A DNA stretch of 43,804 bases from Perkinsus olseni. Lineage: Eukaryota > Perkinsozoa > Perkinsida > Perkinsidae. The notes beneath the pieces are model-generated. The model searched no databases, was not told the origin of the DNA, and saw nothing but the letters and a program-made list of their open reading frames with translations. Where the stretch lies: the NCBI GenBank assembly GCA_013115135.1, contig JABANP010000446.1, positions 1 to 43,804 of the forward strand. Direction: 5' to 3'. Each line of letters starts with the position of its first letter. The first letter of the stretch is position 1. The translations under genes and the position numbers were made by a program. Below, one piece after another: positions 21,945 to 33,066 of this stretch.

Positions 21945-24023
21945 CTACACATCGAACAGCCAATCCATGATCTGCCATACAGGTGCCATCAAACCCTCGA
22001 CTTGGGGAGCCAACGTGGCCGTCAGACGAGCAGACTTCCTGCGGGAAGAATCTCGTCCATCGCCCGAACTCGGCAATGCATATCCGACGTCATTCGCCTC
22101 TTCATCTGCCTCAGAATTGATCAGCTGAAACGAGACGCACCGTAAAGATACGAAATTGAAGCGGTACGAACAAGCCGATAGTAGCCGGAAAGCAAAAGAC
22201 TGGTGAGCGCGAGATGATTCTCCAAAATTCTTCGCAGTGCGCTATCGTATCTTCCTAGCACTCTCCAGCAATGCTGAAAATCTAGCAGCTTCCTATTTCA
22301 ATACCTATCTAAGCTAAACTCATAGACTGTTTCCAATAGTTCACACACAATACCACTCGATGACCGCATCGTTTTACTACCGGGCTAGTGCAAGGTACTA
22401 TCCCAATCATCGTTCCCTCGAACAAGACACTCCCTGACAGCTGCAGGCAGTTACGGGCTGCCGCTTGGGAAGGGAGGCAAACTGAAGAGAAGAGGAAAGT
22501 TGAAGAGCAGACGAAAATCGGCGGTGTAAGAGAAACAACCCCAGCCGATCAGGCGCCCTAGGATGAGCACTAAATGAGCGTAGCGCGACCGAGCCGATCG
22601 CAGAGGACAATAGCAATAAAGTATCGACCAGCACTACTCAGTCTTGCACCCGAGGCCAAGCTAGGTCTCAGTAATGCTTTTGATACTGATTCGGCACCCA
22701 CCCTGCCGCTCTCTTACCATGCATGAAGTTGCCATTGCCAACTCGGCATTCAACCACCTTCTCCCCGAGTACTGCCTCGATATGGTGTCGAACCTGCGGC
22801 GCTCGTGTGATATACTCATACCACTCCTTCCCCAACTCTTACCGCGACAGCCATAGCAGGGGCGAATCCAAAAACGGTGACCCAGCACCCTGAGGAGCGT
22901 CCAGCGCCCATCGATGAGAGGCCACCAAGAGAGCCTCCAACACTCGCCAACGGGCCAAACTGAATGCGACAAGAATACAACAACAGACGAACCGCTGCCC
23001 ACAGAGAGATGAAGTCACATACGGCCAAACTAACTAAGAGGGAAATGGAAGAACCAACATGATAGAAACTAATAGAAAGTCCATATAAAAACTATCTACA
23101 GAGAATATCCGAAAATGCCTCAGTCCACAGGAAAATGAGGTATCACAGGAAGAGAATGATAGTACACAAAGCCATACAGAATTCATAATCAACTCCAGGG
23201 AACAACGACCTTATCCAGCCATCCCTGCTCAGTTCTACGACCAGCATTATCACAGCAAGACGCAACGGGATTGAAACCCGAAAGGTCGTGATACGAAGGA
23301 GACCCATCGAGACGTATAACCTCCTCGACTACCCCAGCATCGTCAGCCGTGTAAGCCCCTGATCTGTTCTGCATGATGCCGCTTGTATCGAGCAGACCTC
23401 TTCCGCTGCTTCCTGCTGCGGCAGTGCCCTTGGTGGGGAAGCTAGAGAACATCTGACCAGACGACCAGTCGGATGGGAGCGGAAAAATCTCTCCGACGAT
23501 TAATATCGAGGACTATGCAGCTCAACGGGCAATCTTGCACCGAACCGAATCGCCATGGGTTCGAAAGTGTTGGTAATACCCGCAACCGAAATTGTAGAGA
23601 ACAGATCCAGTTATTCTACAAGATCCCTTCTCTCTTTACTAGAGACAACCAATCAGAAGTGGACCAAGGTGGTCATGAAGAAGAAATCAGCGTCGACCGA
23701 CCGCTCCGACCCCGCCAATCACTACTGTGGGTATATCATCGCCACCCGGAGGCGGCAAGTCCTCTCGACTGGCGTAGTCTAGCGGGTCTGAGCTAATGAA
23801 TCCTCTCTGGGCTGCCGGGGCACCTACACACAACACGCAACTGATCAAGTTGATCAAGCCCAATGACCCCTCCTGAACCACTCTCTCCATTACCACTGTC
23901 ACCGAAGAGGTCGGCCTGCTGCTGCTTCAGGCCATAAGACGGCTGCTGCCCCGTAGCCTTCTCATCCGAGTGCCCGAAGAGACCTCCACGAGGAGGCGTG
24001 TCGTTGGATGGTGGCCGAAACAT
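21945..24023 (-). CDS. Unidentified spliced gene (partial model)
   Basis: Phase-consistent exons are seen at 24023-23894 (start, MFRPPSNDTPPRGGLFGHSD), 23823-23726, 23452-23333, 22959-22926, 22889-22843 and 22793-22718, and a probable last exon at 22124-21945 ending in TAG. One or more exons between 22717 and 22125 are unresolved, and others may lie in 22960-23332. The first three exons encode a polar Gly/Ser/Pro/Gln-rich region with acidic DPLDY and DDIP patches. The next encode a short hydrophobic stretch (GCWVTVFGFAPAMAVA) and then VRHHIEAVLGEKVVE. A membrane or membrane-associated protein is possible. I do not recognise the family. An intron-start-like sequence at 22351-22385 resembles the first intron of the Spinster-like gene. 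Confidence 0.42.
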
Positions 24024-24648
24024 AGCCTTTAAATGCTACTGAATATCAGCTACTATTAGTAGAACAATACAATAGTTGTACTTGTGCTCCATGAATCCAG
24101 CAGGAGAACTACTGTGATACTACTGAAAAGACTTGCGCTGCTGCCCAACTCTACTAACCATTAGGAATATTCCCGACCATCCATTCGACAGTCTAGCAGC
24201 ATTGTGGGGGCCATCGCCGTGGAGAGCCTCCACCTCCAGCATTCTGAAGTCTTTTACGCCGTGTGAATAGAATAGGGCAATTAAAACGCGAGTCCAAAAA
24301 TGCCACTGATGACCCACGACGATCTTCGCCGAAAACCGTTTCTTCCCTCAAGCCAGCAAGCAAATCCGATCCTGCACGCTACAGCCGAGCTACTCCGATG
24401 AATTCCGCCGTTGGGGTGACTATAGAAATCAATACTAAAGCCTACCTGCCCGGCCGGCGCAAAGCCTTCAATACTTACACCGCCTGTCAGAAGGACTCAA
24501 CCAAAAGCAAGTGAGGGATTATATAAAACTGTACCGACTACCGAAGCCCATGGGGTAGCGGTAAATGAGAATAGTGATATCAATGGTCATAAAGCATATC
24601 TCAACTTCAAGCACGCAAGATACAAAGTAGGTCAAGCCAAGCTCTCAT
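24024..24648. other. Spacer, nothing recognised
   Basis: 625 bases between two minus-strand genes. Short open frames exist on both strands, but none shows a domain, splice link or leader. A small unrecognised exon is possible. Confidence 0.4.
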
Positions 24649-25800
24649 CTATACACAGGTTCCCAAGTGTCCAGCCCACTCACCGTCCATCAGGCCTTTT
24701 CGAACCGGAGGATTAAACTCGTCACAAATCTGTCGTCCCCGATCGTAGTACCGCTCCATCCCCAAATCATCACACTTCCCCGTCGCTGCTTTACCGCAAG
24801 ACCAGCCGTCCTCACTAGCGGCCCTCTCTAGCCGTCGGGCGCGCGGGAAAGTATCATTGCCAGCTCCCGTGATCCACACCCCTCCATCCGGCCTCGCGAA
24901 GACCCTGTGCCACGCTGCTGGTGCTGCTGATCGTCTATGCGGAATTGGAAACTTCCCTCGGCACACTTCTCGCTGAAGATCCACCACCCACAGAGCCCAT
25001 GACGAGCTTTCTTTTATGTAGGCCAGGACATACGCCAGCCTCCTCTGGTGATCAACATCTACAGAGGCAGCAGCGCAGTCCCCCAACTCAATGACTTCCT
25101 TCCAGCCACTGCACTCGCCCCACAGTACTACCGATCTACTACCAACCTTCACGTCTAAAACAACCACTAGACAGTCCTGGTCAGCATCGATCGGCCTGTA
25201 GGCAGCAAAGCAGTGAGGGACCGTTTTCGTCCGGCATACAACCTCCGCGCCGCCAGCAACGTCTACCCGAGCAATTCTGAAAGGGCCCCAGAGGCCATAG
25301 ACACAATCGGTGCCAGTAGTCAGACAGAAAAACCGCGATCGACCTCCTGACAGTAGCAGCTGCTCTCCTTTCCAGTCCGAAGAATAACGGTACACACCCG
25401 AGCTCTTCGCACAGATAACTGTATTATCAGGAGCGATGCAGGCGACGTCCAATGGGCTGAGCAAAAACCTTCTGTGCAGATTGGTCTCCATCTCTCCACA
25501 AGACATCAGCCGATCGATCTCACAGATCCACCGGGGCAACGGAGGACTCTCACCTTCCACGGTTGCAATAGCCTTCATAAGGAACAGGCCACTACCATCT
25601 GGCACCCTCAAACACCTCCGAACGTTCCCCGCCGGCTCTCTTCGAGTTCTATTGAAAGCCACCAACAGTGGCCGAGCGTAGCTCCAGATCACTACCAGGA
25701 GATCCTCCGGGACTTCATCGCCCTTCTTACTTGATAACTCGGCCAGGGCAAGCACGATGCGATCGATTTCGGTGGGAATAAGCGGCACGTAGGCATGCAT
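24649..25800 (-). CDS. Intronless lineage-specific protein, possible beta-propeller
   Basis: A single 383-codon frame with ATG at 25800 and stop at 24649, much longer than chance. The N-terminus (IDRIVLALAELSSKKGDEVPEDLLVVIWSYARPLLVAFNRT) looks helical. The rest alternates hydrophobic strands and turns with repeated short blade-like motifs (for example VACIAPDNTVICAKSSGVYR, then SRFFCLTTGTDCVYGLWG and VWITGAGNDTF), which suggests a WD/NHL-like propeller by eye only. No catalytic motif, leader or TM segment is seen. The lack of introns contrasts with its intron-dense neighbours and may point to retrocopy origin. Function is unknown. Confidence 0.72.
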   Translation of the reverse strand: MHAYVPLIPTEIDRIVLALAELSSKKGDEVPEDLLVVIWSYARPLLVAFNRTRREPAGNVRRCLRVPDGSGLFLMKAIATVEGESPPLPRWICEIDRLMSCGEMETNLHRRFLLSPLDVACIAPDNTVICAKSSGVYRYSSDWKGEQLLLSGGRSRFFCLTTGTDCVYGLWGPFRIARVDVAGGAEVVCRTKTVPHCFAAYRPIDADQDCLVVVLDVKVGSRSVVLWGECSGWKEVIELGDCAAASVDVDHQRRLAYVLAYIKESSSWALWVVDLQREVCRGKFPIPHRRSAAPAAWHRVFARPDGGVWITGAGNDTFPRARRLERAASEDGWSCGKAATGKCDDLGMERYYDRGRQICDEFNPPVRKGLMDGEWAGHLGTCV

Positions 25801-26460
25801 TAAAAATTCTTAGAAGTCCCTATAGACCTGCTCAACAGCAATAACGAGGCCGCAATAATCTATCAGACAACGACCACTGGCTGAGCCACTGCAGCCACAA
25901 CCACTCGCTGTACGAAGATAACAACCCACACTCAGGTACTATTACCATCTACTCGTGAACGCCGCGAAGTAGAACTAGATACCTGCACCCCAGTATTTCT
26001 CACAATGGCTGATCTCGGAAAATACCAAAAAACCAACAACACGTGGATACACTGAAACTAAGATACGCCGACACTGTCGGTTTACAGTTAGTCCCACCGA
26101 AAATTTCCGCCTTGGAAAATTTTGCGCCTGAACGTTGCACAGGGCGAATTTACAAATGAAACTGGAGTTTTGGAATAGTCACCACATACCGCAAGTAATG
26201 GTGCCCCTAGGACCGCCAACTCAACCGCCTGAGGTCACTACCGCTCTGACAGTTCAGACACCTATATACAAAAGCTCTGACAAATTTTCAGTGAGACAAG
26301 GTGTATCTTAGTTTCAGTGCGTGAGTTGTTTCGGCTCGACAATATTTGCGATCAAGATTTACTCTACAATCATGTACATCACCATAAAACCTAACTTCAT
26401 TATGAAATCAATCGCACTGTCAATACCACCACTGTCTCATTTCTACCCACCTCAGGAGAG
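25801..26460. other. Spacer containing a MITE
   Basis: 660 bases upstream of the intronless gene. The MITE at 26050-26319 occupies the centre. No coding region is supported. Confidence 0.5.
26050..26319. mobile_element. 270-bp MITE with 20-bp terminal inverted repeats
   Basis: The left end CACTGAAACTAAGATACGCC (26050-26069) and the right end at 26300-26319 are inverted copies differing at one of 20 positions. The interior is AT-rich and non-coding, with a near-palindrome (AAAATTTCC...GGAAAATTTT) near the left end. The CACTG terminus resembles EnSpm/CACTA-type ends, but no clear 2-3 bp target duplication is seen, so the superfamily is open. It is non-autonomous. Confidence 0.72.
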
Positions 26461-26745
26461 CTACTCCGAGTCGCTTCGCTTCATCCGCAGCTGCATATTG
26501 AAAGCACGATGCCGATCCTGGGCGAAGCAGGACTGCAAAACAATCCATAGAGACATTCAGTGGCTATTATCAACTCGACAACAGTCGAGAATAAGAAACA
26601 ATGGATATCAGCCAACTCACAAGTAAACCTGAATGTAGTAAGTCGACACCATAGCGCCTCTAAGAGTGGAGTAGTAGTATATCGCCGAGACGAAAAAACA
26701 GCAGCCCAGCAGATTCCCAAACGATAGCGCTGGGAGGCCGGGCAT
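26461..26745 (-). CDS. Small single-pass membrane protein, 62 aa, 2 exons
   Basis: Exon 1 (26745-26629) encodes MPGLPALSFGNLLGCCFF and on to a hydrophobic segment ending YYIQ. Exon 2 (26532-26461) encodes a basic tail (QLRMKRSDSE) and a TAG stop. The 96-nt intron has GT-AG ends and both phases are 0, giving 189 nt. One transmembrane segment at residues about 10-24 is predicted by eye. The size and layout fit small mitochondrial or ER membrane subunits, but no family is recognised. Confidence 0.5.
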
Positions 26746-26924
26746 GCTTATCAGTAGCGGGCGACAGGAGCTGCATCCATTGCCTCGACGGGAAACCGGC
26801 GGAAAACTGGTATGAGCCCCTGTCACCAGAGCAGCAAGTGTACACTTAGGAAAGAGAAGTGCAGGAGGGGGGCGAATCCTCGACAACCCCAAGCTGGATA
26901 ATGCAATGTTGTTATAGTGATGAT

Positions 26925-28481
26925 TTACTCATCATAGTGCTTCTCGAACTCCACAGCAGCCTCTTTGTCGAGCTTGATAGCAAGTGCACCGACCTTGTCG
27001 AGGTCCTTTATAGGGGCCTTGAAAATAAGGTCTGCTAGCCACGTAGGTTGACCCTCCTCAGGACCCACTATGTGGTCCCCTTCCGAGATCAGAGGGTGAT
27101 TGCTGACGACCTCCACACCATCCATGTGGTCCCACTGCTTAGTAAAGGACAAGTCTGAGATTCTCCCAGATCTCAAGGCATTGATAGTCGAGCAGGCAAT
27201 AGCATAACGCTGATCTTCAGGCAGCATCACCGGCGCACTGGGGATGCCCACAGACAGAAGCAGCTCCTCGTCGACCAAGTCGACACCATTCGCAATCTTG
27301 TTCATCATGTGGACCGGTCCTCCGCCCAGTCGGGCGTTCACCTCGATCAGCCTGGGACCCTTGCTAGTGTACTTGCCCTCGACGTGGAAAACACCGCTGT
27401 TGAAGCCCATAGCAAGTACCGAATCCACAGCCATCTTCCTGAGACCCTCGACCTGGTCCTTAGGCAGCATGCTCGGCATCACGTCCCAAGTCTCCATGAA
27501 GTAAGGCTCAACTGTCGGACCATTGTCGTGGACGGCCGCATAAACACACTTGCCCTCACACATGACAGTATCAACATCAACCTCGGACCCATCAAGATAC
27601 TCTTCGAGCATGAACCCGCCGAAATGGACCTTCGGGCCAGCGGACGCGTCACCGACACCTTCGCTGAACTCACCATCAACCACGACCATATTCGAGATCA
27701 TATCGCAAGTCTCATAATAGGTTTTACGGAGATCGTCGAAGTCCGTCACTTTCTTGACACCTTGTGAAGCGGAACCACACAAAGGCTTCAACACAGCCGG
27801 GAAGCCGACAGTATCAGCAGCACTCTGCAGGTCGTCCTCAGACTTGATCAAGTAGTTCTGCACACTCGGCAGACCGGCTTCCTTGAGAGCACGACGAGCC
27901 GCGTACTTGTCTCTAGCGGTCATAATGGACTTCTCAGTAGCACAACGAAGACCTAGCTCCTTCCCTATGCGACACATAGGCTGCAAACAGAGCTCGAAGA
28001 AAGTGCAGATTCCATCGATTTGGCAGCGGAGGTCTCTCAAGGCCGACACGGTATCAGCAACCACTTGGTCTAGATCGGGCGACATGATGTCCATCGGGAT
28101 GAACTTGGCGGCCTTCCCCTCTTCAACTAGGGACTTGCACCAGGCATCAGGCTCGTCAACTAGGACCACGTTGACACCAAGATCAGAAGCTCGCTCGTAA
28201 ATGAAGCGCTTGGCGGGATAACCCGTACCAAAAAACACAATAGTAGAGCCTCGCAGCAACCTCAGTCTCAAGTCTTGCGACTCGACCGTTCTGGCCGACA
28301 ACAACTCCTTGGGGACCTTAGGTAGCGTAGAGAAGTTTGCTTCCGGAAAAATAGACGAGGAACAGGTCGACTGGACACTAGCGTCGTCGTCTTCTTCTGT
28401 AGTAGAGGCCATAGACGGCGCTGGACCGTCTAGTTTAGAGTTGGAAAAAGGTAGCTCAGCAGATACTGCGGCTGTTGCCAT
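26925..28481 (-). CDS. ATP-grasp ligase, carnosine-synthase-like
   Basis: An intronless frame. I place the start at the ATG at 28481 (518 residues) because the sequence around it is favourable and conservation-like sequence begins after it; the frame is open to 28670. Residues about 60-150 form a Rossmann-like N-terminal domain (STIVFFGTGYPAKRFIYERA, VVLVDEP). The ATP-grasp domain follows: KPLCGSASQGVKKV (ATP lysine and Gly-rich loop), FMLEEYLDGSEVDVDTVM, and IEVNARLGGGPVHMMN carrying the Mg-binding Glu and Asn. These enzymes join a carboxylate to an amine through an acyl phosphate. The carnosine synthase/ATP-grasp amino acid ligase branch is the best guess, and the substrate is unknown. It shares a divergent upstream region with the VAP gene. 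Confidence 0.85.
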   Translation of the reverse strand: MATAAVSAELPFSNSKLDGPAPSMASTTEEDDDASVQSTCSSSIFPEANFSTLPKVPKELLSARTVESQDLRLRLLRGSTIVFFGTGYPAKRFIYERASDLGVNVVLVDEPDAWCKSLVEEGKAAKFIPMDIMSPDLDQVVADTVSALRDLRCQIDGICTFFELCLQPMCRIGKELGLRCATEKSIMTARDKYAARRALKEAGLPSVQNYLIKSEDDLQSAADTVGFPAVLKPLCGSASQGVKKVTDFDDLRKTYYETCDMISNMVVVDGEFSEGVGDASAGPKVHFGGFMLEEYLDGSEVDVDTVMCEGKCVYAAVHDNGPTVEPYFMETWDVMPSMLPKDQVEGLRKMAVDSVLAMGFNSGVFHVEGKYTSKGPRLIEVNARLGGGPVHMMNKIANGVDLVDEELLLSVGIPSAPVMLPEDQRYAIACSTINALRSGRISDLSFTKQWDHMDGVEVVSNHPLISEGDHIVGPEEGQPTWLADLIFKAPIKDLDKVGALAIKLDKEAAVEFEKHYDE

Positions 28482-28975
28482 TGTTGAAAAAAGAAAAAAC
28501 TGGTCCCATGAGAAGTGAGGCAGCATGGCGAAGAAAGGACCGTTGCCTCTCCAAGCGAAAGGAACGCACCAACGAGGACGGTTGAAATGAGGAAAACAAG
28601 CTCGAGTAGAGCTACCCAAACACAAGACCGCATGCCCTCTGCTAAGGGTAGTCAGTCTCAGCCGAGACAAGCACTAACAAGAGAGGAACACACTAGCAGC
28701 AGAAAGTTCACGCGAACAGGGGCTCAAAACTGTGTGTAGGGTTTATTCCCAACTGGTCTAGCGTTCGAACACAGCGCAAGATTCTTCCGACCACTACATC
28801 CACACGCTAAGATGCTGTGTGGTCAACTGGACATGCATGTTAAAGACGCATCTATCTACAATTGAGTAAAAATTTGAGGAAATGCAAGGGTCATCAAGAT
28901 GAGCAAGATTCCTATCGCAACAACAACCGCAAATCGGGGAGAGTGAACAATTCTCGTAGTGTTCCCCTCCTCTCA
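28482..28975. promoter_or_regulatory. Divergent promoter region at strand switch
   Basis: 494 bases separate the outward-facing starts of the ATP-grasp gene (minus) and the VAP gene (plus). This is where gene order flips from minus to plus. No TATA box or other named element can be assigned. A pyrimidine-rich tract precedes the ATP-grasp ATG. Confidence 0.5.
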
Positions 28976-29663
28976 ATGTCCACGCTAGTCACCGTGAAGC
29001 CTGATGAGATAAAGTTGCCTACAACTTTGCATCAGTCGGTAACAACAATACTCAGGCTCGACAACAACAGCAAGAAGCACTCTGTTGCGTATAAAATCAA
29101 AACAACAGCTCCTCGCAAGTACCTCGTCCGCCCTTCCAGCGGCCTCATGGGTCCCGGGGAATCAGCGGACATTCAGATCATTCTGCAACCTCAAGCTACG
29201 GACCCTTCCAACGACCAGCACGACCGCTTTCTCGTCCAGTCCGCCGTCTCCAAGTCCGGTCGGCCTCTTGACCGTGAGGACTGGGGCAAGCTTGATAAGG
29301 CCGACATTGAGGAACAGAAGATTCGGGTTGCCTTCAAAGCTGCGGCTGATGCCAGTGATGCTACCGCCGCTCCCCCAGAGGGCGCTGGTGATGCGACTGA
29401 TGATCTCCGTGCTAAGTACGATGAACTAATTCAGTACACACTGAGCGTGGAAAAGGACAAGAAGAGATTGGAAAAGGAAATTGAAGCGGTGAGTTTGGTC
29501 TTGTACCGGTTCGATCGTGGTGTTGCCACTTTACTGGCAGGTGAAGCAGTCAAGCACAAAAGCCGCACCTACCGGATCCACAGGGTTCTCGACCACAGCT
29601 CTTCTCACTAGCATCACTGTTGCTGTTATCATTGCCAGAGTCGCTCCATTGTTTGGCTATTAA
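28976..29663 (+). CDS. VAP: VAP/MSP-domain tail-anchored ER protein, 2 exons
   Basis: Exon 1 (28976-29488) and exon 2 (29541-29663) are joined by a 52-nt phase-0 intron, for 211 residues. Residues 1-125 are a major sperm protein domain: VTVKPDEIKLP, and the hallmark KIKTTAPRKYLVRPSSGLMG followed by PGESADIQIILQP. A coiled coil (YDELIQYTLSVEKDKKRLEK) follows, then a Ser/Thr linker and a C-terminal hydrophobic anchor (LLTSITVAVIIARVAPLFG) ending the protein. VAPs sit in the ER membrane and recruit FFAT-motif proteins at organelle contact sites. The upstream in-frame ATG at 28862 would add 38 polar residues, so 28976 is preferred. The intron contains GGTTCGATC, as do some other introns here. Confidence 0.9.
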
Positions 29664-30498
29664 TAATCAGGCCTCGTCGAGCCTCTGATACCATCTATCC
29701 CCCACATCGTGATTCATGAATTCACCGTGCATTGAGTATACATGAACCAACTCACATTTCATCATCACAAGTGTCGGGTTCTCTAGTGTCCAGTTCAATC
29801 ACAACAAACGCACTGACAGAAGCTCGGAGGTTGCAATGTTCAGTGGCCTCGGAGGCATCCATCCGCCATCCCAAAGTCGAGAAGGGGCTCAGCGAGGGCA
29901 GGGCCTGCGCGATACCATCAGACGCTACGGCAGCTCCCTAGCGCTGCAGGTCGGAGCCGGCAGAAGGTGGGTCGACCACCTTCAACCTTGGACGATTTCT
30001 CGACGTTTCAGGACCAGTCAGAGCTCGCTAGGCAGCTTGTCCCAGCTGAACGGTGGTGGCCTGTGGCAGCGTCCAGGAGGATCGAGGCTCGATCGCTTCC
30101 TCAACCCTCAGGGCGTGTCGTTCTACCGGACTCAACCAGAACAATGAGGTAGGTCTATCTCGTCTGTTCGTGATTACCAGTGTTTGAGTTCTAAAATTTG
30201 GAAGGCTGAAGGCAGGAGCGAATCTAGCTTCGATCATGCGCTCGTTCCCGGCGGTGTGCGTTGTTATTGAACTTGGCAATAGTAAAACTTTGCGTATTGT
30301 TCTAGAGCTGTGATAGACATATTCAGTCCACTTAGCGTAGACTTAACAAAAACGAAACTAGCGGAAATAACTGCTTGTAATGGGCTCTTCTTTCTTTTTC
30401 GTCGGTTCTCTGCTTCGTGAAGGAGCAGTAGCCTGCAGGAGACCTCGACACTTGCCGCCGATCCTCCACCAAAGCGACGTCTAACGATTGGGCACCTA
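29664..30498. other. Spacer between VAP and coiled-coil gene
   Basis: 835 bases. A plus-strand open frame at 29836-30147 has no recognised feature. An unseen first exon of the coiled-coil gene could be here. No repeats were noted. Confidence 0.4.
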
Positions 30499-32557
30499 AT
30501 GGGGCTCTCGCAGTCCCAAGCACTGGAACCAACACAACTTGAATCCACCAATCCCGGCCCTACTTTGTCGTTGGAGGGTACTACTTTGTCGTATGGTAGT
30601 ACCATCAGCAGCGTGTACTCAGCTGAGCCAACTCCGAGCCTCACGGACACGATACCCCCGACGCTGCCGCCATCCCCGCCCACGAGACACGGGGGGAAGG
30701 GACGAAAACTAACTGTGCAGTCTCAAGTGAGAGTCTTCACAAGGCGTCACGAGGAGACTCATCGCCGCAGGCAACGGTACAGCTGCCTGCGTTAACTCAG
30801 AAGACCAGTAGTAGCTCTCTGATGCACATCAATGAGGCTGTGGACGAAGACAATCCGATGATGTTGGACATGGGGACTCAGGTGGGGCGACCAGGGTCGA
30901 AAGAGGTGGCTTCGTGAAGACATCTGATATTAGCGTATACATGAGGGCCCCCAATCTGATCACAGCAATAGGAGTCTGGCCGAACTTGAATCACCATCAG
31001 TCCAGGGATTTTGGCTCTTCGGGTTCAGATGTCCGCGTGCAGGGGAGGGTATGACAGTGTTGAGGGCTTGAACGAAGGCTCAGTAGCACCAGACGCGAAG
31101 CCGAAGGAGAAGGGGAAGGATGCAGCAGGTCAAGACATGAGTGAGGCGGCGGGTCGGTGTTGTTACCAAGCTGTGATGCTCTCACTGCCGTCGCCGGCGG
31201 CCGCCCCAACACGTTATCGCTATAACATAATCCCCGAACTCCGACAGGTGCTGCACTGTATCTTCACGTTGAGCTTGGATCTCTCCCGATCCGCGTACCA
31301 AGAAGGGCATGGGACCCGCCCCCTCCTTGTGCGAGGGGACCATTGCGAGTCCTTCAGGCCTCAGCCAGGCATCGACCGACATATCCACGTCTCAAGTCAT
31401 AGAGGCAGTCAACGAATCGCGTGACTTCATCGACCAGCGTTTGGGAGAGGCCCACAATGAACTGAAGAACGACATTGAAGCAGCGGCTCGGGTAGGACGG
31501 AGCAGTCGTGGCTCTTGCAGCAGTTCTGGTCCGACAGGAGATTGTCGCGGAGGCCGTGGCTGAGGAATCGGCGAAGTTGAAGGCGTCGTTCACGCAAGTT
31601 GTAGCTGACAGTAGTGCAGAGCTCCGATCGGAGTTCAAAGCGGCTCAGGAGAAGCTCCATCTACGTCTGAAAGCGCTCGGTTGGTGCATCGGTGGCACTG
31701 GGCGGTGGAAAAAATCCTGATAGGTATTGAGATTGAGGCGATTCATACCACTGCCCGGCAACAGGATGTCATGCGAGAGCTCGACCGTCTGAAGGGCATC
31801 GAGATCACCTGTGAAGAGACCAAGTCCCGCTTGAACCAGATAGAGACAACTTGGGCGGAGCGTAGGTCGCTGTAATTCTTCTTTTTGTATACTGTTCGCC
31901 GTCCAGGATTCGAGGCCATAGAGAATAGGGCCGGTGCGGTGGTGGTCGATGCACCGAGGACGCCGCCCAGGGTCACCACTGCCACACGGATGCTGACGAC
32001 CGAGCAGAATGCGCCTCAGCGAAGGAGCGCTAACGTGCTGAGCACATTTGGTGACGAGATTGGACGAGAGGCGAGGAGGCCGATCGTGGCAGCAGCACGG
32101 CCATCCACTGCTCGGTGAGACTCACGATGTTCAGGTCTTAGGAGTTCCTCTTGGTGTGGTATTGTTCAGGTCGGAGGGGCGGGTGAGCTTACTTGGATCT
32201 GCTGCGGCGCTCCGTGTCACCCTACCCGTTGCCGAGCGTCGAAGGTCATCGCGAATCCAAGCTTTAGCGGAGCGAAACGAGAAAGCTAGCCAAGATTTAC
32301 CGACAGTGGCTCCTGAAATAATCCCACAGCCGAAAACCAAGCCAAAAGCAAAAGCGAAGGCGAAAGGCAGGCCGAAGGGTCGGCCAAGGGGAAAAGCGAA
32401 AGCTAAAGATGCGAAAGCTACCGCCGTGTCCGAGCTTGAAACTACTGTTGCCGTCGAGCAGTGCCGGGAAGTTGTCCCGCGTCCGGCGGTTGCTACTGCT
32501 GAGCCGAGGCTGTCCTTATTGAAGCGTCGAAGGCGTGCACTAGTCGGCGAGGCTTGA
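30499..32557 (+). CDS. Coiled-coil protein with AT-hook-like basic tail, 8 exons
   Basis: Exons 30499-30726, 30771-30881, 31029-31152, 31358-31491, 31538-31679, 31724-31861, 31907-32114 and 32170-32557 sum to 1473 nt, or 490 residues, with all phases agreeing. Four introns are 44-46 nt, the others 55, 147 and 205. The N-terminal 75 residues are Ser/Thr/Pro-rich. Residues about 155-310 are heptad-rich (FIDQRLGEAHNELKNDIEAA, KLKASFTQVVADSSAELRSE, VMRELDRLKGIEIT). The C-terminus has RRRSSRIQALAERNEKASQD, then a Lys/Pro/Ala tract with GRPKGRPRGK, close to an AT-hook core. A nuclear DNA-binding or scaffold role is inferred. No family is recognised. The first exon may not be the true start. Confidence 0.7.
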
Positions 32558-32974
32558 GCGTGGGGTTCAGGCTGACCCTGAGTACAGTACAGCTTCGGTA
32601 TACTAAACTGAATCATCAGATGTTTCATACCGTAATTCCTCAATCTCACGGTGTCATCGTATCCTATGGCACACGGTTTCATGCAAGAACTAGCTTTGAT
32701 GCTGCTGTTTCGTTATCAGTGGTGAAGAAACAGACGGGAAGTAGTGCATTGAATGATTGGCCGAGCAACTCTTACGCTAAGAATCGAGAGGCTCCAGTCA
32801 GACGGTCAGCTCCATAGTATCTCGACCGTCTTACGTCCGGTACGTGCGTAGTGGATGATATATACCTCGCAGACGAATGAAGCCCACCGGGTTGAACCAC
32901 AACGGGCCCGAGAAAAGGCAATTCCGCATAATGACAAGTTATAAACTCAACAGTAAAACTCAATGATCGACACC

Positions 32975-33066
32975 GGTGAGTCGGGTCTATGGTAGGACAA
33001 AACCATAGGGTGAGCCGAGAACCGGTAGGACCGGTTCTATAGTAGGTGAGCCGGTAGCACCGGCGC
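32975..33066. repeat. Three 34-36-bp units each opening with GGTGAGYCG
   Basis: GGTGAG(T/C)CG occurs at 32975, 33009 and 33045. Unit 1 contains a CTATGGT/ACCATAG stem (32987-33008). Unit 2 contains a perfect 9-bp stem AGAACCGGT/ACCGGTTCT around AGG (33018-33038). Unit 3 contains CCGGT...ACCGG. This looks like a tandem array of diverged hairpin units. Confidence 0.65.

Noticed and set aside
27309..27767. 152-codon plus-strand frame
   Set aside because: Entirely antisense to the ATP-grasp gene; codon structure of the minus strand explains its openness.
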